This document shows positions 1 through 6,437 of a stretch of 9,447 bases of DNA, in pieces. The stretch lies in the NCBI GenBank assembly GCA_011056825.1, contig DSBH01000254.1:1-9447 (forward strand). The letters are read 5' to 3'. This stretch comes from Deltaproteobacteria bacterium (GTDB taxonomy: Bacteria > Desulfobacterota > Syntrophia > Syntrophales > UBA2210). Position numbers and translations under genes: made by a program. A model generated the notes under the pieces. The model searched no databases. It worked only from the letters and a program-made list of their open reading frames with translations, and was not told where the DNA came from. Numbering within the stretch: position 1 is the stretch's first letter; each line of letters opens with the position of its first letter.

Positions 1-178
1 CGTCCATCTCAAGCATGTGGACGCCCAGATCGAGAGCTTCCTCGAAAGCCGGCAACGTGTTTTCGGGGCACAGGAGCGAACCGCCCCGGTGTGCCACCAC
101 CCAGCCGCCCCCGGCGGGCAAACCGGCGAAAAAGGGATGTTCGGAACGCCGCTGTTGTAATCCTGGAAAATTCTGCAA
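1..178 (-). CDS. Glycerophosphodiester phosphodiesterase, N-terminal part (cut by window edge)
   Basis: Only the first roughly 59 codons are in the window; the gene runs off the left edge. The translation contains AHRGGS, then PENTLPAFEEAL, then LGVHMLEMD. This is the GDPD signature: catalytic His in the HRG block, the metal-binding Glu of PENT, and the ExD pair after the second strand. The family hydrolyses glycerophosphodiesters to glycerol-3-phosphate and an alcohol, using a divalent metal. The start is uncertain. A TTG at 176-178 gives about 28 residues before the His and follows a GAGAG at 12-7 bases upstream. Two GTG codons (98-100, 95-97) are alternatives but leave almost no N-terminus. 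An ATG at 196-198 is in a different frame and overlaps the -10 box. Cytoplasmic or exported location cannot be judged. It lies 192 bp after the UspA gene and probably has its own promoter. The family call is secure; the start is not. Confidence 0.8.
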   Translation of the reverse strand, partial: MQNFPGLQQRRSEHPFFAGLPAGGGWVVAHRGGSLLCPENTLPAFEEALDLGVHMLEMD

Positions 179-196
179 AAGACTGCACTCTCTGTC

Positions 197-202
197 ATTA
201 TA
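197..202 (-). promoter_or_regulatory. Perfect TATAAT -10 box ahead of the phosphodiesterase gene
   Basis: The minus strand reads TATAAT exactly. The -35 position, 17 bases upstream, has only a weak GTTTCC-like match. Transcription from it would begin near 190, only about 12 bases before the TTG codon at 178. That supports a start at or downstream of 178 rather than the ATG at 198. Inferred from sequence alone. Confidence 0.4.
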
Positions 203-370
203 TTGACACGCCCACCGGGGAAACAGCCCCGCACTGCCGGAAGGAAGGGTAACCCTTTACGTCATTATCGATTGCCTTTGCAACATACCGGCGGCAGAAC
301 GGCCGTATTCGCCGAAACGGAGCGGCCGCTGTACTTTGCGCGGATCCGCAGCCTCGCACAATACCCGCCG

Positions 371-808
371 TTATCTCTTGACAACCAGCACCGGGCAGGA
401 CGCCTTCCTGACGAGATTGTAGGACACGGATCCGAGCAGCACGGCGGGAAAGGTGTCGGCTTTCCCCCGCGCGCCGATAACGATCAGAGACGCGTCCTCT
501 TCTTCTTCCACGCGCAGGATTTCCTTGAAGGGGTCTCCCTGCTCGATCCTTATGGTCACCTTGAATCCCAGCTCGTGCAGTTCCTTTTCAATCTTCTGCA
601 GTTCTTTCCGCGCCTTGACTTCCAGTTCGTCCACGATATCGGCGATGTCTTTCGTGGCAAACCGCGACAGGTCGCTGAGGCCGCGCCTGTCAATAATGTG
701 CAGCAACACAATCTCCTTCGCTCCCGCGTCTTTCAGTTTTCTGACAAAGCCGAGCGCGCGGACCGCCTCCGTGGAAAAATCCGTCGGATATACTATTTTT
801 TTAAACAT
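371..808 (-). CDS. Universal stress protein, UspA family
   Basis: A 145-residue single-domain Usp protein, the usual length for the family. It opens MFKKIVYPTDFS, with the conserved Asp at residue 10 that contacts adenine in ATP-binding members. It ends in the beta5 motif PVLVVKR. The nucleotide loop reads G112-A-R-G115, then ten residues, then G126-S127. The usual ATP-binding spacing is nine, so the loop carries one extra residue and ATP binding is likely but not certain. The start at 808 is chosen because a strong GGAGGAGG stands just upstream (about 810-820). A longer in-frame reading back to 886 adds a low-complexity Arg/Glu-rich leader that does not look like Usp. It is a cytoplasmic, dimeric stress-tolerance protein by family knowledge. 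It sits 121 bp downstream of the AbfD-like gene on the same strand and may be co-transcribed. Confidence 0.93.
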   Translation of the reverse strand: MFKKIVYPTDFSTEAVRALGFVRKLKDAGAKEIVLLHIIDRRGLSDLSRFATKDIADIVDELEVKARKELQKIEKELHELGFKVTIRIEQGDPFKEILRVEEEEDASLIVIGARGKADTFPAVLLGSVSYNLVRKASCPVLVVKR

Positions 809-929
809 TCCCTCCTCCTCTTTTCGTGTCACGGTGACCGGACCAGCCCCTGCCGATTCCTCCCGCTTTCTTCCCATCCGGGCCACCGCTCAGTTCAGGG
901 CGTCCCCCCGAAAAGGCGTGCCGCTCTTT

Positions 930-2471
930 TTACTTTCCGACCGTCACGGGAATGCTCTCGTACGATTCATCATAGTCGGGCATGGAAACCTCGTCGTCTG
1001 CGGATACAAGGCTCCCGTAAACCGGGTTGTCCTTCCATCCCTCAATATGAGCGGCACGTTTCGCCGCCGCCTTGAGACGATCCCAATCGGCGCTTCCATA
1101 GAGGAACATCTGCTGGGCCGCCATGGACCCTTCTCCGTGAATCGTATCGATCTGCCAGTAACTGCCGGTCATGTCCTTGATCAGTCTCATGACCCGCAAC
1201 CTGTCTTCCGTGGAAACGCCGTCCCGGGCACTCAGGTATTTGTCTATGTAAGGCTGAATTTCGGGGTTCTGCCAGTCACGGTAACAGGGCGCGGTGGTAC
1301 TGAGACCCCCTGCTATATCCTGCATATACTGGCACATCTGGTGAAAATTGCTTGCGAAGGTATACTTTGCCGAATTGATGGACATCCGGTTGGGCATGGC
1401 GACATCGTGGCCGAATTCCTTTTCCGGATCGAGGCAGGCCGCTTTCCCCATTTCAAGGACCATGTGACTGATCATGGCCATCCAGGCAAGCTTTTTCCGA
1501 ATGTGATCGACATGCTCGATGCCGTTATATTCGGCGGCCAGAGCGGCAGCGCCGGTCATGGCTTCAAGTTTTCCCACCATTTTGCAGGTCCCGAAAAGCC
1601 GGTGGTAACTCGCGAAGGCATAGGCCAGGGTTCGTGAAAACTGCCATTCACCGCACATGAACACCCGTTCCCACGGCACGAAGACATCGTCGAACACGAT
1701 CAGGCTCTCCGTCGGCTGGAGCGCGCTTGTTCTCGGATAATCGAAGTCGCCTTCGTCGCCGTACGTACGGGAAACGGGTTCAACGGCCAGCAGTTTCACG
1801 CCCGGCGTCGCGACGGGTACGGCGAATGCCAGGGCATAATCCTTGTCCGCTTCTCCGTGTGTCCGGCACGGTGAACAAAGCAGTTCATTCGCGCAGGGAG
1901 AGGCGCTGATGTGAACCTTGGCGCCCCGGACTACAATCCCGTCTTTCTGGCGGTCGACGACCCGGAGATAATAATCCTGGTGCTGCTTCTGCTTTGACGG
2001 ATGCAGGCTGCGGTCGCCCTTGACGTCCGTAATGGCGCCGGTGATTCCCAGGTCCTGTTTCATGAGCATTTTCCGGTACTGTTCAACCCGCTCGCTGTAA
2101 TTGGTTCCCAGTTCCCGGTCCATGACAGCCGCCGTAACGGTGAACGCGGCAAGCGCGTCGGCGCCCATGCAGTGCAGCAGTACGCCGCCGCCGGTTCTCA
2201 TGGCCGTCACGAAACATTCCCTTCGACGCTGAAGATCTTCCGATGTTTTCGGCGCCGTGAGCAGAAAATTTACCTCTTCACCGTCTTCGTCCCGTGTGAC
2301 GAAGAGATCCCGGTACTCAGGCTTGTTGGGCATAACGTAATCCAGCGCCGCCGTCTTGATTATGCCGCTGATGGTCGGGTGGGTCCTGACATCCTTTACT
2401 TTCTCTCCCATGCACCACACGTCGCGGCCGTCATCCAGGCTGTCCAGGTACTGATCGACTGTTCTGATCAT
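930..2471 (-). CDS. 4-hydroxybutyryl-CoA dehydratase / 4-hydroxyphenylacetate 3-hydroxylase (AbfD/HpaB) family protein
   Basis: A 513-residue flavoprotein of the acyl-CoA dehydrogenase-like HpaB/AbfD fold. Family landmarks are TVDQYLDSL (4-12), GDRSLHP (152-158), GIVVRGAKVHIS (178-189), VFDDVFVPWERVF (259-271), DIAGGL (385-390) and IHGEGS (444-449). Compared with my recollection of Clostridium aminobutyricum AbfD (490 residues), these residues are kept: C101 (AbfD C103), H290 (H292), C296 (C299), K297 (K300) and E255 (E257). Cluster ligand C99 is replaced by V97, E455 by D442 and T190 by S189. The H-to-C spacing is one residue shorter. A standard [4Fe-4S] 4-hydroxybutyryl-CoA dehydratase reaction is therefore doubtful. 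It could be an uncharacterised dehydratase/isomerase or a flavin enzyme. AAGGAG at 2480-2485, 8 bases before the ATG, fixes the start. It follows the PAS-LuxR regulator by 80 bp, which suggests regulation by it. Family secure; substrate unknown. Confidence 0.9.
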   Translation of the reverse strand: MIRTVDQYLDSLDDGRDVWCMGEKVKDVRTHPTISGIIKTAALDYVMPNKPEYRDLFVTRDEDGEEVNFLLTAPKTSEDLQRRRECFVTAMRTGGGVLLHCMGADALAAFTVTAAVMDRELGTNYSERVEQYRKMLMKQDLGITGAITDVKGDRSLHPSKQKQHQDYYLRVVDRQKDGIVVRGAKVHISASPCANELLCSPCRTHGEADKDYALAFAVPVATPGVKLLAVEPVSRTYGDEGDFDYPRTSALQPTESLIVFDDVFVPWERVFMCGEWQFSRTLAYAFASYHRLFGTCKMVGKLEAMTGAAALAAEYNGIEHVDHIRKKLAWMAMISHMVLEMGKAACLDPEKEFGHDVAMPNRMSINSAKYTFASNFHQMCQYMQDIAGGLSTTAPCYRDWQNPEIQPYIDKYLSARDGVSTEDRLRVMRLIKDMTGSYWQIDTIHGEGSMAAQQMFLYGSADWDRLKAAAKRAAHIEGWKDNPVYGSLVSADDEVSMPDYDESYESIPVTVGK

Positions 2472-2499
2472 CAGTTACACTCCTTTCATCTCTTTGTCT

Positions 2500-2536
2500 G
2501 TTATACTGAGTTCGCCGACGCGATACCGGCCGGCGA
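2500..2536 (-). promoter_or_regulatory. Candidate activator-dependent promoter and inverted repeat ahead of the AbfD-like gene
   Basis: On the minus strand TATAAC (2500-2505) stands about 29 bases ahead of the start codon, giving a leader of about 22 bases that includes the ribosome binding site. No recognisable -35 hexamer lies 16-18 bases upstream. Instead the inverted repeat TCGCCG/CGGCGA (2512-2517 and 2531-2536, 13-base loop) covers that place. A lone -10 with a dyad over the -35 fits a promoter needing an activator, and the LuxR-type regulator gene ends just upstream. This is inference from layout. Confidence 0.35.
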
Positions 2537-2551
2537 GGTTTTTTTCAACCA

Positions 2552-3754
2552 TCAGGTATTCGCAAGCAACTGCGATCTGAGATTCGTCTTCGAACCCTTC
2601 AGTCCAAGTTTATTCCGTATTTTCGACCGATAAAATTCAACGGATCGCGCGGAAATATTCAGAAGCAATCCGATTTCCTTGCTTGACTTGCCGTCACGGA
2701 TCAGGTTCGCAATCTGAATCTCGCGCGGCGTCAGGTTCAACTGGTAACTGCTCACCTCGCGAAGAAAGGGGGATACCACGCGGTTGATGTTGCTCTCGAT
2801 AAGTTCGACAAAAACTTGTTTGTCATCGTCCGTCCGGGACATCTTCATTTTTTCAATATAGGGTAAAACAAGGGTCCGAATGTTTGACACCACGTCGCTC
2901 TGAATCTTCGCCCGCTCTTCCTCCCGGCGTCGGACAAAGACGCGGAGAGCCGTGTTGGCCTCTTCCAGGTAGCGCGACTTGATCGTCAATTCTTTGTGAG
3001 CGTTATAAAAATCCGTCATATCCTGAATCATTCCGATCCCGCCAACAATATTCCCGTCGCCGTTACGAAGAGGCGAGGTGCGTACCATAACCCAGAGTTC
3101 GACGCCGCTTAAGGTGGTATGGTATTCTCCTTCGTAATATCCTTCTTCTCCCTCGAAGGGTTTTGTCAGTGATGAGACCACCCGCTGATCACGCACGAGA
3201 CGCAGATTCGATCCAAGAAGACGCTCCCTCGATGCACCCATTAATCGGGCCATCTGCTCATTGCAATCGAGCATCTTGAATTCACAGTCATAACTGAACA
3301 CCGAGACAGGGGCCAGATGAAAGAGCGTCCGGTAGAGTTCCTCGCTCTCCCTGAGCGCGTCCTCGGTCCGTTTCCGGTCGGTAATGTCGCTGGCAAAATT
3401 CAGCGAGGCCGGTTTGTCCCACCACATTATCATCACCACGTTCATCTCGAGCCAGATGATATTCCTTTTTTTGTCTATGATTCGATAGGAATAAACGTCG
3501 GTAAATTTTTCCCCCTTGAGACGCCGGACGTGGCGGTCAACAACCATGTCGCGGTCCTCGGGATGTATTTTCTCGGCGAAGGGTTCCGACAGAAGCTCTT
3601 CCCTCGAATAACCTGACAACTCAAGCGTCTTGGGGTTGGCATAACGGATGTATCCGTCCTGGGCGACGAAAATCGCCTCGTTGGCGTTTTCCACCAGGAG
3701 GCGATAAGCATCAGATTCAAGAAAAACCGAATACGACTGGTTCCGCTCTGTCAT
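2552..3754 (-). CDS. PAS-PAS-LuxR one-component transcriptional regulator
   Basis: A 400-residue cytoplasmic protein with no membrane segment. PAS 1 spans about residues 14-128 (NANEAIFVAQDGYIRYAN, then GYSREELL) and ends in a PAC-type DITDRKR. PAS 2 spans about 137-250 (YRTLFHLAPVSVFSYD, then WVMVRTSPLRNGDGNIVGG). A charged helical linker, probably coiled coil, runs about 250-285. The C-terminal LuxR/GerE HTH runs about 338-390, with LTPREIQIANLI (341-352) and the recognition helix around ISARSVEFYRSKIR (367-380). There is no receiver, kinase or effector domain between sensor and HTH, so ligand or redox sensing probably acts directly on DNA binding. The ATG at 3754 follows GGGAG at 8-9 bases. 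It lies 80 bp before the AbfD-like gene, its most likely target. Its signal is unknown; no heme or flavin-specific residues could be assigned. Confidence 0.92.
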   Translation of the reverse strand: MTERNQSYSVFLESDAYRLLVENANEAIFVAQDGYIRYANPKTLELSGYSREELLSEPFAEKIHPEDRDMVVDRHVRRLKGEKFTDVYSYRIIDKKRNIIWLEMNVVMIMWWDKPASLNFASDITDRKRTEDALRESEELYRTLFHLAPVSVFSYDCEFKMLDCNEQMARLMGASRERLLGSNLRLVRDQRVVSSLTKPFEGEEGYYEGEYHTTLSGVELWVMVRTSPLRNGDGNIVGGIGMIQDMTDFYNAHKELTIKSRYLEEANTALRVFVRRREEERAKIQSDVVSNIRTLVLPYIEKMKMSRTDDDKQVFVELIESNINRVVSPFLREVSSYQLNLTPREIQIANLIRDGKSSKEIGLLLNISARSVEFYRSKIRNKLGLKGSKTNLRSQLLANT

Positions 3755-3854
3755 TTCCTTTTCTCCCCCACGGAAACGCCTGCAACGGGTTCACCCGAAG
3801 CGCCCTCTTCCACGAAGATACGCGTTTCTTCCGTGACATAACAGGCGGTGGCTA

Positions 3855-4307
3855 CTACTTCTTAACACGCTCTCGTTCTGTCACGATCATGGTATGGTGA
3901 AGTCTCGTTTCACGAAGCAGCCTGTCCTTCACGCGATGAAGCTCATCGGCGTCACCGGCGAACGCCTCAAATCCCATTTTTTCCAGAAGAGAAGCTTCTA
4001 TACTAGCCGCCGTCGAGAACGCCTCCATCTGTTGAATGGTTCCGGCCTTTGCCGCGGCGGTTCGTTCTCTGATAAAATTCAGCGACGTGGTTATTGCCGT
4101 CTTGTTGAAACGCCCCGTGAAACGGATGGTCCCGCTTTCAAGGGGTCCCAGTAGCGACAGCACCTCGTCGTGGTGAACGTACTCTTCATCTGAGATCCTT
4201 TCCCAGAATTGCTTTTGGTCGGGAAAACACCGCGCCAGGGCCCGGTAAAAATCACCGATGACCTTTTCATGGTCAGCCAGCAGATACAGCACCTCTTTAC
4301 CGTCCAC
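3855..4307 (-). CDS. Ferritin-like (rubrerythrin-type) diiron protein
   Basis: A 150-residue, almost entirely helical protein. Candidate diiron ligands sit where a four-helix ferritin-like bundle needs them: E14 (helix 1, DHEKVIGDFY), E42 and H45 in EEYVH (helix 2), E104 (IEASLLE, helix 3), and E133 with H137/H138 (helix 4, LRETRLHH). There is no C-terminal rubredoxin domain, so it is a stand-alone erythrin-like module. Such proteins typically reduce peroxide or manage iron in anaerobes, but the activity here is inferred. The start is GTG at 4305-4307, preceded six bases upstream by AAGGAG. It begins 33 bp after the tautomerase stop and is very probably in the same transcript. The ligand assignment is by eye and not aligned; fold confidence exceeds function confidence. 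Confidence 0.7.
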   Translation of the reverse strand: MDGKEVLYLLADHEKVIGDFYRALARCFPDQKQFWERISDEEYVHHDEVLSLLGPLESGTIRFTGRFNKTAITTSLNFIRERTAAAKAGTIQQMEAFSTAASIEASLLEKMGFEAFAGDADELHRVKDRLLRETRLHHTMIVTERERVKK

Positions 4308-4340
4308 TTCCCGCTCCTTTCCGGTATCCCGAATCGACGG

Positions 4341-4580
4341 CTACGACTCACCGAAAGGGTCATAGCCGGGTTTCAGGTACAGCTTGTCGTTATTTTCGAG
4401 AATATCGGGCCGATAGACCTGGTCGGGCCACGCGGCCCGATCGATTTCCTCGATGGCCACCGAAACAACCTTTTTCTCGCAGCCGAGTGAACGGACTACT
4501 GCGCCCGCCACTTCTTCCGCGAGGCCTTTTTTCTGTTCCTCGTTTCTCCCGGTATAAAGCTTGACAATGACGTGCGGCAT
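4341..4580 (-). CDS. PptA-like tautomerase (4-oxalocrotonate tautomerase superfamily)
   Basis: A 79-residue protein starting MPHVIVKLYTGR. Removal of Met exposes Pro1, the general base of the 4-OT superfamily. The length, Trp51 and the KPGY near the C-terminus (residues 70-73) match E. coli PptA/YdcE (about 77 residues, ending KPGYSMNA) better than classical 62-residue 4-OT. The family interconverts keto and enol forms of phenylpyruvate-like or dienol acids; the physiological substrate here is unknown. An ATG-to-ATG choice is needed. A reading back to 4643 adds 21 residues that would bury the catalytic proline, so the start at 4580 is preferred; it follows a G-rich GGGGGA. It is the first gene of the minus-strand cluster, 43 bases behind a promoter-like sequence. 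Confidence 0.88.
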   Translation of the reverse strand: MPHVIVKLYTGRNEEQKKGLAEEVAGAVVRSLGCEKKVVSVAIEEIDRAAWPDQVYRPDILENNDKLYLKPGYDPFGES

Positions 4581-4622
4581 GCTCCCCCTTCCCCCCGAGA
4601 CCGGCGCTGCTTTTCTTGTTCT

Positions 4623-4651
4623 TATATAAAACAGATCGCGCACCCGTTCAA
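4623..4651 (-). promoter_or_regulatory. Sigma70-like promoter of the minus-strand cluster
   Basis: The minus strand has TTGAAC (4646-4651), a 17-base spacer, then TATATA (4623-4628). Each hexamer matches consensus at four of six positions with ideal spacing. Transcription would start near 4616, about 36 bases ahead of the tautomerase ATG. No other comparable pair is seen between 4581 and 4680. Confidence 0.45.
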
Positions 4652-4939
4652 GGTCTAAAGGATCACGGCCATGTCTGTTATGCCCGTTGGAACGATTGTA
4701 AACGACATAATGTTTCTGATGTCATGAACCTGTTGTGAAAAAATAATATTTTCATTTTATGTGGTATGTTTGCTGTGATGTAATTCTGTTGGTTTATCTC
4801 CGCACGTCGGGCTAAAAGCTTTCTGGAAGCGCGGCTAAGTGAAGGGCATTGAATATTTTTCGTTTTTTTTACAATGCCATCAACCTGTACTATTTTTAAA
4901 TCTCGTCCCCGGCGTGTTCGGTTCGCGCGATCTTTGCGC

Positions 4940-4968
4940 TTGATGAATACATTCCGCTCGGGTACGAT
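4940..4968 (+). promoter_or_regulatory. Sigma70-like promoter ahead of the DUF4139 gene
   Basis: TTGATG (4940-4945), a 17-base spacer and TACGAT (4963-4968) form a four-of-six plus four-of-six pair. Transcription would begin near 4975, giving a leader of about 38 bases containing CAGGAA (4999-5004), eight bases before the ATG at 5013. Plausible but unremarkable match quality. Confidence 0.35.
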
Positions 4969-5012
4969 GTCAGCCGGGAACCGAGAAAAATCATCTCACA
5001 GGAACTGCCGCC

Positions 5013-6437
5013 ATGAAAATTCACTTACTCATTATCGCAACATGTTTTCTGTTTGCATGTTTTCCGGCTTACGCGGAGGAAGAGGCGCCGACGAGCACGG
5101 CCGATGACCGGACGGCCCTGGAGCTCGCGATTTATTCCGGACAGCGGGCGCTCGTCACCGATACGCGGCGCGTGTCACTTCCCGCAGGCCGCGGCACGTT
5201 GCTCCTGACCGATATAGCCGCCCGGATCACTCCCGACAGCCTCCACGTTTCCTGTCCCGGTGATACCAACGGTTTCCGCGTTCTGGAACAGGTCTTTTCA
5301 TACGACCTGATTTCCAGGGCGGCCCTCCTGGAACGGTACCGGGGGGAAACCGTCAAGCTCATGGATTATAACCGGCAACAGGACCGTAAAGACGTGGTGG
5401 AGGCTACTCTTCTCAGCACCCGCGATGTTCCGATTTACCGGATCGGCAATGAAATCTATATCGGTCATCCCGGCATCACGATTCTTCCCGACATTCCGGA
5501 AGATCTCACGGCCGAGCCGACGCTTTCCTGGCTTTTTGAAAACAAGAAAGCGGGAAAACGTCACATCGCCTTCTCGTACCTCACCGGCAACGTCGACTGG
5601 AGGGCAAACTACCTGCTTACAATCAGCGATAAAAACCCAACAGGAGAACTGTCAGCCTGGGTCTCGATCGACAACCGGAGCGGCGTCGACTACCGCAACG
5701 CCAGGGTTTCACTTGTCGCGGGCGACGTCAACAAACGGAATAACAGGGAGAAAACAGTATTCGGCGACAGAATGATGGCTATGCAGAGCGCGCCGGCGTC
5801 GGAACAGTTTCAACAGGCTGCGCTCTTTGAATATTACCGGTACGAGCTGACCCGGCCTGTGACAATCGAAAACAACCAGTCACGTCAGATCGAACTCTTT
5901 TCGCCCCGCGTCATTCGCCCGAAAAAAAACTACCGGGTTTTTTCCGGAGCCGGCAGGCATACTCACCAACGGACTGAAGAAGATACACGGATTCCGGTTG
6001 AAGTATCGCTGTCTTTTCGCACCGACGAAGCCAACAACCTTGACATGCCGCTTCCTGCGGGACTGGTGCGTCTGTACCAGGTCGACGAAAGAGACAGGCG
6101 CTGGTTCATAGGCGAAGATCGTATCAATCACTCGCCGAAAGACGCCGACGTTTCAATCAAGGCCGGGAGCGCGTTCGACATTACGGCGAAGCGTAAACAG
6201 CTCGAATTCAGGCGCGTCACCTCCCGTGTTTCCGAATCGAGCTGGGAGATAGCCGTAACAAATCGTAAAAGCGACCCTGTCGTTGTCGAATGCCTGGAAC
6301 AGCTTTCCGGCGACTGGGAAATCACGAAAAGCAGTCATCCGTTCACGATCGTCAACGCCTTTACAGCGCGTTTCGACCTGTCTGTTAAACCGGAGGAAAC
6401 AGTGATCCTGCACTACACGGTAAAAACGGGGGCATAG
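5013..6437 (+). CDS. Exported DUF4139 domain protein
   Basis: A 474-residue protein with a signal peptide: K2, a hydrophobic core LLIIATCFLFACF (5-17), and a likely signal peptidase I site AYA/EEE after residue 21. LFAC (13-16) loosely resembles a lipobox, but Phe at -2 is unusual. The mature N-terminus (about 33-160) resembles the DUF4140-like part that precedes DUF4139. DUF4139 follows, with its hallmark VDWRANYLL (194-202), GELSAWVSIDNRSG (211-224) and ARVSLVAGDVN (230-240). YYRYELTRPVTI (274-285) and a beta-rich C-terminus to 474 follow. The biochemical role of the family is not established; such proteins are exported and beta-rich. The stop codon TAG directly abuts the ATG of ppsR with no spacer, so the two are almost certainly one operon. 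It is shorter than many family members, which carry an N-terminal coiled-coil insertion. Confidence 0.85.
   Translation: MKIHLLIIATCFLFACFPAYAEEEAPTSTADDRTALELAIYSGQRALVTDTRRVSLPAGRGTLLLTDIAARITPDSLHVSCPGDTNGFRVLEQVFSYDLISRAALLERYRGETVKLMDYNRQQDRKDVVEATLLSTRDVPIYRIGNEIYIGHPGITILPDIPEDLTAEPTLSWLFENKKAGKRHIAFSYLTGNVDWRANYLLTISDKNPTGELSAWVSIDNRSGVDYRNARVSLVAGDVNKRNNREKTVFGDRMMAMQSAPASEQFQQAALFEYYRYELTRPVTIENNQSRQIELFSPRVIRPKKNYRVFSGAGRHTHQRTEEDTRIPVEVSLSFRTDEANNLDMPLPAGLVRLYQVDERDRRWFIGEDRINHSPKDADVSIKAGSAFDITAKRKQLEFRRVTSRVSESSWEIAVTNRKSDPVVVECLEQLSGDWEITKSSHPFTIVNAFTARFDLSVKPEETVILHYTVKTGA

Larger units (their letters stand above)
4581..5012. other. Divergent intergenic region, AT-rich in the middle
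   Basis: These 432 bases lie between the leftward tautomerase and the rightward DUF4139 gene and contain no convincing gene. The centre (about 4680-4890) is far richer in A and T than the flanks, with runs such as GAAAAAATAATATTTTC near 4738 and a T-run at 4863-4870. The inverted repeat GGCATTG/CAATGCC (4845-4851 and 4872-4878, 20-base AT loop) is the clearest dyad. It could be a protein-binding site or a weak hairpin. Both outward promoters are listed separately. No tRNA, riboswitch or CRISPR pattern was recognised. Confidence 0.5.

Noticed and set aside
321..349. Two perfect 10-bp palindromes (AGCGGCCGCT, GCGGATCCGC) after the UspA gene
   Set aside because: There is no T-run for a terminator, and short GC palindromes are expected by chance in this composition.
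809..886. Longer N-terminus for the UspA protein
   Set aside because: The added 26 residues are low-complexity and Arg/Glu-rich; a strong ribosome binding site stands directly before the Met at 808.
203..1075. Long plus-strand open frame opposite the UspA and AbfD-like genes
   Set aside because: It is antisense to two recognisable proteins, is Arg/Pro/His-rich with no family resemblance, and has no ribosome binding site.
453..1637. 394-codon plus-strand open frame
   Set aside because: It is the mirror of the UspA and AbfD-like genes; the Ser-rich start and the rest of the translation match no family.
2512..2547. Hairpin followed by T-run reading on the plus strand
   Set aside because: No plus-strand gene precedes it, and in the minus direction there is no following T-run, so it is not called a terminator.
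4581..4643. Longer N-terminus for the tautomerase
   Set aside because: It would bury the catalytic N-terminal proline expected in this superfamily.
4801..4850. Possible riboswitch-like segment (GGGCTAAAAGC, then GCGGCTAAG)
   Set aside because: It lacks the conserved core and paired helices of the c-di-GMP or other riboswitches I can recall.
5052..5060. Lipobox-like LFAC in the DUF4139 signal peptide
   Set aside because: Phe at -2 is atypical, and AYA/EEE gives a better signal peptidase I site five residues later.
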